A stretch of 42,716 bases of DNA, from NCBI RefSeq assembly GCF_014648875.1, contig NZ_BMRY01000021.1:1-42716 (forward strand), given 5' to 3'. The notes below the pieces were generated by a model. It saw only the letters and a program-made list of their open reading frames with translations, was not told the DNA's origin and searched no databases. Shown here one piece after another: positions 8,012-17,756 of this stretch. Source of the DNA: Streptomyces parvus. GTDB taxonomy: Bacteria; Actinomycetota; Actinomycetes; Streptomycetales; Streptomycetaceae. Made by a program: the position numbers and the translations under genes. The first letter of the stretch is position 1; each line of letters starts with the position of its first letter.

Positions 8012-8203
8012 TCAGCGCGCCACGGCGATCGCCTGGACCGGACAGGCCAGGGCCGCCTGGTCCACCTGCTGGTGCGTGGCGTCGCCCGCCTCTCGCGGAA
8101 GCACCTGCGCGTATCCGTCCTCGTCCTGCGTGAACCGCCCGGGTGCTGTCAGGACACACTGCCCGGATCCGATGCACACGGAATGATCGATGCTGATCTG
8201 CAT
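8012..8203 (-). CDS. acmN: 3Fe-4S ferredoxin, P450 partner
   Basis: A 63-residue ferredoxin of the type that delivers electrons to actinomycete P450s. It starts MQISIDHSVCIGSGQC, where Cys-x5-Cys replaces the CxxCxxC of 4Fe-4S types, and ends with ALACPVQAI supplying the last cluster cysteine. The ATG at 8203 has GGAG about 8 bases upstream (8212-8215 on the plus strand); upstream in-frame starts give extensions without ferredoxin character. It sits 43 bases after the LmbU-like gene on the same strand and converges on the P450 gene, its likely electron acceptor. A ferredoxin reductase is not obvious, though the flavoreductase-like gene at 10038 could be considered. Confidence 0.9.
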   Translation of the reverse strand: MQISIDHSVCIGSGQCVLTAPGRFTQDEDGYAQVLPREAGDATHQQVDQAALACPVQAIAVAR

Positions 8204-8246
8204 GACGGGAGTCTCCAGCGATCGGGCCGACGGGTCCACGGGACCG

Positions 8247-8897
8247 TCACCGGCCGAGTTCATGTGCGGCGGCCCGGTCGAGCGCGGAGAGTATCCACTC
8301 GTCGAACTCACGGTCCGCCTTGGACGCGGCCTCACGCCAGACCCCCATCCGGTCGCCGGACGCGCTGATGCGCGGCAGCCGGGTCCGCTCCGGAGTGGCT
8401 ACCGCCCGTTTCCCCCGGCGGCTCTCCCTGAGGTTGATCCGCAGCTGGTTGCGGGACCAGCGGTGCTGTTCCGAGCGGTCCAGCCACGCGTCCGCCTCCG
8501 CCGGTGGGAGGGAGGCGACCTCCGCGTGGTGGCCGAAGCTGAGGGACTCGCGGCGCCGCCAGAACTCGAAGCGCCGGGTCACCCAGGCGTAGTTGCGCAA
8601 GGTCTGGTAGTCGAGACCGGCGGCCTCGACTCCGGCCTGGTAGCGATCCGCATACCGCTCCTGCCCGTAGACCAGCCAGTCCCCCAGGCACCAGGCCGAG
8701 GAGTCCGCGATCTGGAAGAGGTGCTGGCCGGCCCGCTCCCACCGGTCGTATCTGAGAACCACAGGGAGTTGGAGACCGACCCGCGTGGTCAGGATCCGCT
8801 CCTGCCGCTGCGGGCGGGGACGGACGACTCCGCCCCCCGGGCTGCGCCGCACCGTTAATTCTCTGTCCGTCCGGTCGCCGTTATCCGTGTGCCGCAT
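8247..8897 (-). CDS. LmbU-family regulator with a TTA codon
   Basis: A 216-residue protein resembling LmbU, the lincomycin cluster activator. Visible family features are VGLQLPVVLRYDRWERAGQHLF, a central SSAWCLGDWLVYG and an aromatic-rich LRNYAWVTRRFEFWRRRESL. These proteins bind DNA and activate antibiotic genes in actinomycetes. GAGGGG lies just upstream of the ATG at 8897. Codon 14 is TTA (plus-strand 8856-8858), so translation should need the bldA leucyl-tRNA, tying expression to development. It leads an operon with the ferredoxin gene. Upstream (8898-9078) is a relatively AT-rich stretch that probably holds its promoter; I could not fix the elements. Confidence 0.85.
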   Translation of the reverse strand: MRHTDNGDRTDRELTVRRSPGGGVVRPRPQRQERILTTRVGLQLPVVLRYDRWERAGQHLFQIADSSAWCLGDWLVYGQERYADRYQAGVEAAGLDYQTLRNYAWVTRRFEFWRRRESLSFGHHAEVASLPPAEADAWLDRSEQHRWSRNQLRINLRESRRGKRAVATPERTRLPRISASGDRMGVWREAASKADREFDEWILSALDRAAAHELGR

Positions 8898-9078
8898 GCG
8901 TTACCCCTCGTGTTGAGGTACTGCCAAATCTCCCACAGCCCGGCGGCAGGAAAGATTGACGCCGCCTTCTCGAAAACGGTAGGACAACTGCCTCGCCATC
9001 GTCAACGATCAATTTAAGTCCAATAATGTCACCGAGGGAAAATGACGACCAGAATCCATCAACATCGCGCCAGAAGAT

Positions 9079-9924
9079 TCACCGGAAGTCGGCCACCGGG
9101 CGGACCGGCGGAGTCGACCACGCGGCGGGAGGGGCGAGGGCGGCCTCGACACCGTCGAGGATCAGGCCGAGGCCGGCCCGGAACGCGTCCCGGGCCTCCC
9201 TCTCCAGATACGACACGGCGCCATCGGACTCGTGCGCGACGGGTGCGGCCGCCACGGCCTCCATCGCGGCGAGGGCCGGAAAACGCCGGGCGAAGTCCGG
9301 CGCAGCCTCCGCGAGCAACGCGGAGCGAGCCTCCCACCACGCCTCGTCGGAGACCCCCGTGGCCGGTGCCGCCTGCCGGTGCTCCGCCGCGATCCGGGCC
9401 GTCCCGCGAACGAACTGGAACAGGACGGAGACGACGCGGCGCGTCCTCGGGGAATCCATCCCTACACCTTGAAGAATCTCCACCAGCGCCTCCAGTTGAG
9501 CATAGGCGCCCGGCCCGAGAACCGGTCTGGCCTGGGACACCTGAAGGACCCATGGGTGACGGAGACAGCACGCCCAGGTGTCCTCCGCCCAGGCGACGAC
9601 CGCGGGCCGCCACCCCTCCCCCACCTCGTACGAGCCGGGGACCTCGGCCAGCACACGGTCATGCATGAGATCGATCAGCTCGCCCTTGCCCGGCACATGG
9701 GTGTAGAGCGCCATCGCCGTGCGCCCCAGCCTGCGCCCCACCGCCCTCATCGAGAGTGCGGCCATCCCCCGCTCGTCGGCGACCGCGATGCCCGCCGCCA
9801 CGATCGTGTCGACATCGAGCCTGTCCCTGGATCCCGGCGGCTCGCCGGCCCCGCCGGATGGGGGCGGGCGCCAGAGCAGGCCCATCGTCCGGCGAGCATC
9901 GCCCTGTCCGGAAAACACAACCAT
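9079..9924 (-). CDS. TetR-family transcriptional regulator
   Basis: A 281-residue one-component regulator. Residues about 35-95 form the TetR DNA-binding domain, ending in RAVGRRLGRTAMALYTHV, followed by GELIDLMHDRV. The C-terminal part is helical and ligand-binding, of the TetR_C type seen in drug-efflux regulators. The ATG at 9924 has AAGGAG 7 bases upstream; a start at 9885 would lose that site. It is divergent from the flavoreductase and exporter genes, and two similar 15-bp palindromes lie between them, one overlapping the gene's own ribosome site. It therefore likely represses itself and the exporter operon until an inducer, plausibly the cluster product, binds. Confidence 0.9.
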   Translation of the reverse strand: MVVFSGQGDARRTMGLLWRPPPSGGAGEPPGSRDRLDVDTIVAAGIAVADERGMAALSMRAVGRRLGRTAMALYTHVPGKGELIDLMHDRVLAEVPGSYEVGEGWRPAVVAWAEDTWACCLRHPWVLQVSQARPVLGPGAYAQLEALVEILQGVGMDSPRTRRVVSVLFQFVRGTARIAAEHRQAAPATGVSDEAWWEARSALLAEAAPDFARRFPALAAMEAVAAAPVAHESDGAVSYLEREARDAFRAGLGLILDGVEAALAPPAAWSTPPVRPVADFR

Positions 9925-9933
9925 CTTGCAACT

Positions 9934-9948
9934 CCTTACTCCATAAAG
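9934..9948. promoter_or_regulatory. Candidate TetR operator 1
   Basis: On the minus strand the site reads CTTTATGGAGTAAGG, matching the perfect palindrome 34 bases away at 10 of 15 positions with the same half-site layout. It overlaps the TetR gene's AAGGAG ribosome site, consistent with autorepression. Confidence 0.6.
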
Positions 9949-9967
9949 TAACCTCCACGACGCATCT

Positions 9968-9982
9968 CTTTACGATGTAAAG
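9968..9982. promoter_or_regulatory. Candidate TetR operator 2 (perfect palindrome)
   Basis: CTTTACGATGTAAAG is a perfect 6-3-6 inverted repeat (7-3-7 when extended by one base on each side). It lies between the divergent TetR and flavoreductase genes, 56 bases before the latter's ATG, where a repressor could block its promoter. Confidence 0.7.
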
Positions 9983-10037
9983 ATATCAGGTGGGGTCGGC
10001 CCGTCGAGAGGGCCGACGTTCATGGAAGGTCTTTTCG

Positions 10038-10907
10038 ATGGCAGAGCTCCCCGTATCGTTCATCCAGGTCACCGACATCGCTCGGGTGACTCCGCACATG
10101 GCCCGCGTCACGTTCGAGGCCGACCGGCTCGACGCCTCCGTCGGCACGTCGCCGGACCAGCAGGTCAAGCTCTGCTTCCCGCTGCCCGGCCAGGACCGGC
10201 CCGTCCTGCCCGAGGAGAGCGACGACGCGACCAGCTGGTACTACGCGTTTCTCGCCATTCCGGAGGACGAGCGGCCGACGATGCGTAGCTTCACGGTGCG
10301 GCGGCGCCACCCGGACAGCAACGCTCTGGAGATCGACTTCGTCCTCCACGGCGAGACCGGCCCCGCCACCCGGTGGGCGGGCTCCGCCCGGGTCGGCGAC
10401 CAGCTCGGCATGGTGGGGCCCTCCGCGGTCTACTCCCGGCCGGTCTCGCTCACGGACTCGATCGCGAGCTCCGACTGGCTGCTGCTGGCCGGTGACGAGA
10501 CGGCGCTGCCCGCCGTCGGCACGCTCCTGGAGGCCCTGCCCGATGGGGCACGCGCCGTCGCCTACCTGGAGGTCGCCGACGCGGCCGAACACCAGAGCTT
10601 CGAGACGGCCGGGGACGTCACGGTCCACTGGCTTCACCGGGACGGAGCCGCCGCCGGCCAGAGCGAGGTGTTGGTCGACGCCGTGCGCGAGGCCACCTTC
10701 CTTCCCGGCCGCCCCTTCGCCTGGCTGGCGGGCGAGTCCGGCACCGTGCGCAGCCTCCGACGCCACCTCGTGAACGAGCGGCAGCTGGACAAGCGGGCGA
10801 TCGACTTCAGCGGCTACTGGCGGTTCAAGCTCACCCAGGACGACGCGCCGACCACCGAGGACATGGCCGAGGCGCAGGAGCGGCTCGCCGAGGCCGGCCA
10901 GGAGTGA
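10038..10907 (+). CDS. Siderophore-interacting-protein family flavin reductase
   Basis: A 289-residue protein of the SIP/ViuB family, flavoproteins that reduce ferric chelates or pass electrons from NAD(P)H. RSFTVRR near residue 84 is the FAD-binding signature, GDETALPAVGTLLEAL the start of the nucleotide-binding half, and YWRFK the late family motif. The ATG at 10038 has GGAAGG at 10024-10029; the extension from 9990 would run into the operator region. It opens the TetR-controlled operon with the DrrAB-type exporter. No siderophore enzymes lie in this cluster, so it may instead serve the P450/ferredoxin pair or act on the redox-active actinomycin chromophore; that is inference. Confidence 0.85.
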   Translation: MAELPVSFIQVTDIARVTPHMARVTFEADRLDASVGTSPDQQVKLCFPLPGQDRPVLPEESDDATSWYYAFLAIPEDERPTMRSFTVRRRHPDSNALEIDFVLHGETGPATRWAGSARVGDQLGMVGPSAVYSRPVSLTDSIASSDWLLLAGDETALPAVGTLLEALPDGARAVAYLEVADAAEHQSFETAGDVTVHWLHRDGAAAGQSEVLVDAVREATFLPGRPFAWLAGESGTVRSLRRHLVNERQLDKRAIDFSGYWRFKLTQDDAPTTEDMAEAQERLAEAGQE

Positions 10908-10984
10908 CCCGGAACGAGGGGGCAGGCCGCCCGGCCCCTTCCCCCATCCGACCCGACAGCCGGAACGCACCAGAGAGGGACCTC

Positions 10985-11968
10985 ATGATTACCGTGCGAG
11001 GCCTCGCCAGACAGTTCACCGTGCGCGGTCGGACCGTCGACGCCGTGAAGGGCATCGACTTCGACGTCGCCGCCGGCGAACTCGTCGGCTTCCTCGGCCC
11101 GAACGGAGCCGGCAAGACCACGACCCTGCGCATGCTCACCACTCTGCTGCGCCCGACCGGGGGGACGGCCACCGTCGGCGGCTGCGACCTCCTGACGGAC
11201 CCCCAGGGCGTCCGCCGCAGAATCGGATACGTGGCCCAGGGCGGCTCGACCTGGCCGGATTCCCGGGTGGCCGAGGAGATCGAACTGCAGGCCAGGCTGT
11301 ACGGGCTCTCGCGGGCGGATGCCCGGCGGCGCGGCACGTTGCTGGCCGAACAGCTCGATCTGGCCGGCCTCGACCAGCGGCCCGCCAAGACCCTCTCCGG
11401 CGGTCAGCGGCGTCGGTTGGACATCGCCCTGGGGCTGGTGCACGACCCCGCGCTGGTCTTCCTCGACGAGCCCACCTCCGGTCTCGATCCGCAGAGCCGG
11501 GCCAATCTCTGGGAGCATGTCCGGCGCATGCGCGCGGAACAGGGAATGACCGTCTTCCTCACCACGCACTACCTGGACGAGGCGGACAGCCTGTGCGACC
11601 GGATCCTGGTGACGGACCACGGCACGATCGTCGCCGAGGGCACGCCGGACGAGCTCAAGGCACGGGTGACGGGGGATGCCGTCGCCGTCGACGTCGCCGA
11701 CCGTGCGGCCGAGGCCGCCGAGCTGGCTGAACAGCTGCCCGGCGCCGAAGAGGTGACCGTCGCGCAGGACACGGTGCGCTTCCGGGTTCCGCGCGGGGAC
11801 TCCGCGCTGCCGGAGCTGCTGCGCGCCCTGGACGGCCGCGGCATCCTCATGACCTCCGTCCAGATCAACCGCCCCACCCTCGACGACGTGTTCCTCAGTC
11901 TCACCGGCCGCTCGCTGCGCGACAGCGAGGCCGCACCACCGGCCATGGAGGCCACTCATGCTGCGTGA
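10985..11968 (+). CDS. DrrA-type ABC transporter ATP-binding protein
   Basis: A 327-residue ATPase of a drug exporter. Walker A GPNGAGKT is at 38-45, the signature LSGGQRRR near 137, Walker B LVFLDEPTSGLD near 157, and the switch His in TTHYLDEAD. The C-terminal extension after residue 230, with PTLDDVFLSLTGR, is typical of the DrrA group that pairs with a separate ABC-2 permease. The ATG at 10985 is preceded by AGAGAGGGA; upstream in-frame codons overlap the previous gene. Its end overlaps the permease gene by 11 bases. It probably powers export of the actinomycin-type product as self-resistance. Confidence 0.92.
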   Translation: MITVRGLARQFTVRGRTVDAVKGIDFDVAAGELVGFLGPNGAGKTTTLRMLTTLLRPTGGTATVGGCDLLTDPQGVRRRIGYVAQGGSTWPDSRVAEEIELQARLYGLSRADARRRGTLLAEQLDLAGLDQRPAKTLSGGQRRRLDIALGLVHDPALVFLDEPTSGLDPQSRANLWEHVRRMRAEQGMTVFLTTHYLDEADSLCDRILVTDHGTIVAEGTPDELKARVTGDAVAVDVADRAAEAAELAEQLPGAEEVTVAQDTVRFRVPRGDSALPELLRALDGRGILMTSVQINRPTLDDVFLSLTGRSLRDSEAAPPAMEATHAA

Positions 11969-12725
11969 CACCGGCCTGATCTTCACCAGGGACATGCGGC
12001 TGGCGCTGCGCAGCCCCACCTGGCTGCTCATCGGGATCATGCAGCCCCTGCTGTACCTGTTCCTCTTCGGGCCGCTCATGGTGACGGTGGTCGACAACAC
12101 CCCGGGCTTCCCCTCCGACGACGCCTGGACCGTTCTCACCCCGGCGCTGATCGTGCAGACCGCCCTGTTCAGCGGCTCCTTCGCGGGAGTCGGGCTGCTG
12201 ACGGAGTACCGCGTCGGCGTGGTCGACCGCTTTCGGGGCACCCCTGCCAGCCGATCGGCGCTGCTGTTCGGCAAGGTGCTGGCGCAGGCAGTCCAGGCGG
12301 TGGCGCAATCGACGCTGATCGTCGTGGTGACCCTGCTCGTCTTCGACCTGGACGCGCCGCTGTCCGGCATGCTGCTCAGCCTGGCCATCGCGGCGGTGCT
12401 GGCCATCTCCCTGTCCTCGGGGTCGTACGCGCTGGCCCTGATCCTCAAGAGCGAGGCCGCGTTCCCCTCGTTGATGAACATGGTGCTCCTGCCGCTGCTC
12501 CTGCTCTCCGGCGTCCTCCTTCCGGTCACCCGGGAACTGGCGCCGGGATGGCTCTACGCGCTGGCCAGAATCAACCCCCTGACCCATGTGGTGGACGCAG
12601 GACGGGCCGCCTTCCGTGGAGACTTGAGTTCCACCGGACTGCTGACGGGATGCCTCGTCCTCGTGGTCATGGCCGCGCTGGCACTGGTCTGGGGCACACG
12701 CACCTTCCAAAAGGAGAACGCTTGA
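11958..12725 (+). CDS. DrrB-type ABC-2 permease
   Basis: A 255-residue integral membrane protein with about six hydrophobic segments. The N-terminal FTRDMRLALRSPTWLLIGIMQPLLYLF and the central GVGLLTEYRVGVVDRFRGTP loop are typical of daunorubicin-type ABC-2 permeases. The ATG at 11958 lies inside the end of the ATPase gene with ATGGAGG just upstream, indicating coupled translation. It would form the membrane channel, as a dimer, with the DrrA-like protein. A 9-bp hairpin follows before the UvrA-like gene. Confidence 0.92.
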   Translation: MLRDTGLIFTRDMRLALRSPTWLLIGIMQPLLYLFLFGPLMVTVVDNTPGFPSDDAWTVLTPALIVQTALFSGSFAGVGLLTEYRVGVVDRFRGTPASRSALLFGKVLAQAVQAVAQSTLIVVVTLLVFDLDAPLSGMLLSLAIAAVLAISLSSGSYALALILKSEAAFPSLMNMVLLPLLLLSGVLLPVTRELAPGWLYALARINPLTHVVDAGRAAFRGDLSSTGLLTGCLVLVVMAALALVWGTRTFQKENA

Positions 12726-12731
12726 CCCGCC

Positions 12732-12757
12732 GGGGGCCGGACGCCCGCCCGGCCCCC
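12732..12757 (+). terminator. Hairpin between permease and UvrA-like genes
   Basis: GGGGGCCGG at 12732-12740 pairs perfectly with CCGGCCCCC at 12749-12757 around an 8-base loop. It starts 6 bases after the permease stop, so it may terminate or attenuate transcription ahead of the UvrA-like gene. Confidence 0.6.
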
Positions 12758-12823
12758 GGCCCGACCACCACCCGCGGCTCCCGATGAGCCCGGTCCCGTC
12801 CCCGTAGTATCCGAGGAGCACAT

Positions 12824-15085
<2,262 letters not shown>

Positions 15086-15425
15086 CCCGGTCCGGGCGCG
15101 CGGCCGTAAAGGGCGTGGCCGCTGGGGCGCGTACCGGGGGCGCGGAGGCACTGTTTCCACTCGGCGGTGGCAGGCATGCAGCTTGAGGCTTCAGCTCAAC
15201 CAGGGACTCCACCGCCCCAGAGTTGTCCAAGTTGCCAACCCTCGACTCCACCAACGTCCGTCGAGGCAAACCGGACTATCCACATGCGGCGCGGGCCGAG
15301 GATGCGATTCCGCGGCATCCAGGACGGAAGCGCGGGACTCCTACCGCACCACTTGCTGCTCGCCGTTGCCTCCGAGAAAGAGCCCTCGACACCGCAGGCC
15401 CCGGCACCCAGGAGCGTCGACGACA
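15086..15425. other. Non-coding border region
   Basis: About 340 bases between the UvrA-like stop and the terminator of the zinc operon. Open frames here are short and lack recognisable motifs or ribosome sites. I see no RNA gene or clear mobile-element end. It separates the antibiotic cluster from the zinc locus. Confidence 0.55.
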
Positions 15426-15462
15426 GCAACGCCTGCCGGAACACGAATCCGGCAGGCGTTGC
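15426..15462. terminator. Strong hairpin terminator after the zinc operon
   Basis: GCAACGCCTGCCGGA at 15426-15440 pairs perfectly with TCCGGCAGGCGTTGC at 15448-15462, a 15-bp stem with a 7-base loop. It lies 39 bases beyond the aztD stop and could also stop readthrough from the UvrA-like gene. Confidence 0.85.
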
Positions 15463-15500
15463 GCTCCTCGGGGCCCGAGGAAGAAGGGGAACGGGACAGG

Positions 15501-16706
15501 TCAGTGACCGGCGACCGTCCCGGACAGTTCGTTGGTGCCCTTCGGCAGGGTGACGAACGCCTGCTTCTCGCCCGACTCCAGGTCGAAGGAGTGCAGTTGA
15601 CGCTTGCCCGGGTCGGAGACGTACGCCGTGTGGTCCCGGACGAACAGGGTGGGCCTGGGCTGCTGCCAGTCCAGGGGCTCGGTCCAGTCGCCGACCGCTT
15701 CGATCTTCTTCTCGACCTTTCCGGTCTCCGGGTCGATGACGTGGAGGATGCCGTTGGTGCCGAGCACGAGGGCTTCGCCGTGCGGGCCGCGGGCGAGGGA
15801 ACGGAAGGAGTAGCTGGTGCCGAGGTCGACCAGCTTCATCTTCGCCGTACGGGTGTCGATCAGGGATATGCGGGTGGGACGTTCCAGTTCGGCGTCGGGG
15901 TCGGTCTTGTAGTCGCCGAGGAGGATCGGGGAGACGTCGCTGCCTGCCTGGTTGCCGGTGCGGGCGTAGTCGCCGGGGGCGTCGACCTTGGTGAACTTGC
16001 CGTCCTTGTAGAGCAGGACGCCGTCCTCGCAGCCGAAGCCGACCGCCTCGTCCTGGGCGGCGGCCTCGCCGTGCACTCCGGGGCAGTCCTCGGAACGCGC
16101 GATCTCCTTGTTGTCCTTGTCCAGGACGAGGGCTCCGGTGCGCTTCTCCTCGGTGCCGAGGGTGGTGACGAGTTCTCCGCCGGCCAGTTCGATGGCGACA
16201 CCGTGGTGGGGCTTCGCGGACGTGTAGGTGCGGCCGTCCGGCTTCTTCCCGTCGGACAGGCCGGCGGGGTCGAAGACGTTCACCTCTCCCGTGCCGTCGG
16301 TGAACAGGACCGTCTTGCCGCCGTGCCGGACGACGTGCCCCGGCTTGGAACCCTTGAACTCGGCGTCGGTGAACTCCTGTCGGGTGGCGTCGAACACGCG
16401 GAAGCCGGAGTCCGTGGAGACGACGACGTGCTCCTTGTCGCCCGCCGGGTTGACCCGGTTGAAGCCGGGCAGTTCGATCGTCTTCGCGAGCTTCAGGGTC
16501 TCGCCGTCGAGGACGTACAGTCCCCCGTCGTACGAGGCGACGATCGGGTTCCCGACCGCCGCGGCCTCGCTGCTCTTCTGCTTCTTGGGCTCTGCGCCGG
16601 CAGGGGTGTCGTCGTTGCCGTTGCCGCCGCAGGCGGTCAGCGCCATCGACGCCGCCACGACCAGCGCCGTGCCCGTGAACACTCTGGCGCGCGTGGGCTT
16701 GTTCAT
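15501..16706 (-). CDS. aztD: AztD-type zinc metallochaperone lipoprotein
   Basis: A 401-residue exported protein. The signal peptide ends in a lipobox (SMALTACGG, lipid-bearing Cys26), so it should be anchored outside the membrane. The rest is made of repeated beta-propeller strands (YVLDGETLKL, FRVFDATRQEF, HVIDPETGKV), as in AztD, which hands zinc to the AztC binding protein. A CPGVHGEAAAQDEAVGFGCEDG block provides paired cysteines and a His, and KPHHG is another possible metal site. It is the last gene of a minus-strand operon and lies 87 bases after aztC. The AztD label rests on fold and context; other propeller lipoproteins look similar. Confidence 0.8.
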   Translation of the reverse strand: MNKPTRARVFTGTALVVAASMALTACGGNGNDDTPAGAEPKKQKSSEAAAVGNPIVASYDGGLYVLDGETLKLAKTIELPGFNRVNPAGDKEHVVVSTDSGFRVFDATRQEFTDAEFKGSKPGHVVRHGGKTVLFTDGTGEVNVFDPAGLSDGKKPDGRTYTSAKPHHGVAIELAGGELVTTLGTEEKRTGALVLDKDNKEIARSEDCPGVHGEAAAQDEAVGFGCEDGVLLYKDGKFTKVDAPGDYARTGNQAGSDVSPILLGDYKTDPDAELERPTRISLIDTRTAKMKLVDLGTSYSFRSLARGPHGEALVLGTNGILHVIDPETGKVEKKIEAVGDWTEPLDWQQPRPTLFVRDHTAYVSDPGKRQLHSFDLESGEKQAFVTLPKGTNELSGTVAGH

Positions 16707-16793
16707 GATCGGTGTTTCCTCTCCGGCCCTCAGGCGCAGGTTTGTGGGGTGGAGCGGCCGGCGTTCGAGGTGCCGTGCCGCGGGGAAGCTCGT

Positions 16794-17756
16794 TCAGTCG
16801 CCGGTGAGGCCCTCGGCCATGGCCGAGGTGTTGGCGCGCATCATCTCCAGGTAGGTGCCGGCGCCCTTGCCCTTCTCGGTCAGCGACTCGGAGTAGAGCG
16901 AGACGACGTCCACGTCGCCGCCCATCTCCTGGCGCAGGACCTCGGCGAGCCGGGTGGGCTGGGAGGAGTCGGCGAAGACGGTGCGCACCTTGGCTTTCTC
17001 CATGGCCTGGGTGAGAGAGCGCAGGTCGGAGGAGCTGGGCGAGGCGAGCGTGGTGCCGCTGGGGATGACCGCGCCGATGACGCGGAAGCCGAAGCGGTCG
17101 GCGAGGTAGCCGAAGACGTGGTGGTTGGTCACCAGGACACGCCGGTCCTCGGGGATGGCGGCGAAGGACTTCTCCATCCATCCCGTGAGGTCGGCGAGTT
17201 GTCCGTCGTACCGCTCGGCGTTCTCCCGGACCTTCTTCTCGTCGACGCCCTCCACGTGCTCGGCGACCTGGTCGGCGATCAGACCGGCGGCCTCGCGTAC
17301 GCGGTCGGGGTCGGTCCAGAAGTGCGGATCGGGCTTGCCGGCGTCCTCTTCGGGGCCGCCGTCCTGTCCGGCGTGGAAGGTGAGGGGGTCGGCCGCCTCA
17401 CCCGCGGCGAAGGTGGCCACTCCGGACTCGCGGGCCGCCTCCACGTGCCGCAGCACGTTCTCCTCCAGGCCGAGCCCGTTGTAGACGACCAGGTCCGCGT
17501 TCTCCAACTCAGCTGCCTGCACGGCCGAGAGGCCGAAGGAGTGCGGGTCGGCGTTGGGCTTCATCAGGACACTGACGCCTGCCTCGTCCCCGACGATCTC
17601 CCGGGTGATGTCGCCGAGGATGTTGGTGGTCACCACGACCCGGGGCCGTTCGTCTCCGCCGCCCGCGCAGCCGGTAGCCGCACCGGTGAGGGCGAGGAAG
17701 CCGACCAGGGAGGCCAGCAGGGAGCGCATCCGTGGAGCGCCCATGAGCGCGCTCAT
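16794..17756 (-). CDS. aztC: Zinc ABC transporter substrate-binding lipoprotein (AztC/ZnuA type)
   Basis: A 320-residue cluster A-I binding protein for zinc (possibly manganese). The signal region ends in a GAATGCAGG lipobox. Expected metal ligands are visible: DPHSFGLS, DPHFWTDP, NHHVFGYL and a late Asp in VFADSSQPT. The loop between the first two histidines is acidic (HAGQDGGPEEDAGKPDPH) and only mildly His-containing. The ATG at 17756 overlaps the previous gene's stop (ATGA) with GGAG upstream. ATGs at 17744 and 17729 are alternatives, the latter giving a more usual signal-peptide length. It would capture zinc, from AztD or free, and pass it to AztB. Confidence 0.88.
   Translation of the reverse strand: MSALMGAPRMRSLLASLVGFLALTGAATGCAGGGDERPRVVVTTNILGDITREIVGDEAGVSVLMKPNADPHSFGLSAVQAAELENADLVVYNGLGLEENVLRHVEAARESGVATFAAGEAADPLTFHAGQDGGPEEDAGKPDPHFWTDPDRVREAAGLIADQVAEHVEGVDEKKVRENAERYDGQLADLTGWMEKSFAAIPEDRRVLVTNHHVFGYLADRFGFRVIGAVIPSGTTLASPSSSDLRSLTQAMEKAKVRTVFADSSQPTRLAEVLRQEMGGDVDVVSLYSESLTEKGKGAGTYLEMMRANTSAMAEGLTGD

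Noticed and set aside
1..8203. Pyrrolobenzodiazepine (sibiromycin/anthramycin-type) cluster, which also uses kynurenine genes and UvrA-like resistance
   Set aside because: The NRPS here ends with an N-methylating module and thioesterase, while those clusters end in a reductase domain. LmbU-like and P450/ferredoxin genes also fit actinomycin.
9026..9951. Overlapping plus-strand open frames opposite the TetR gene
   Set aside because: They are Arg/Pro-rich shadows without motifs; the minus-strand TetR domain is clear.
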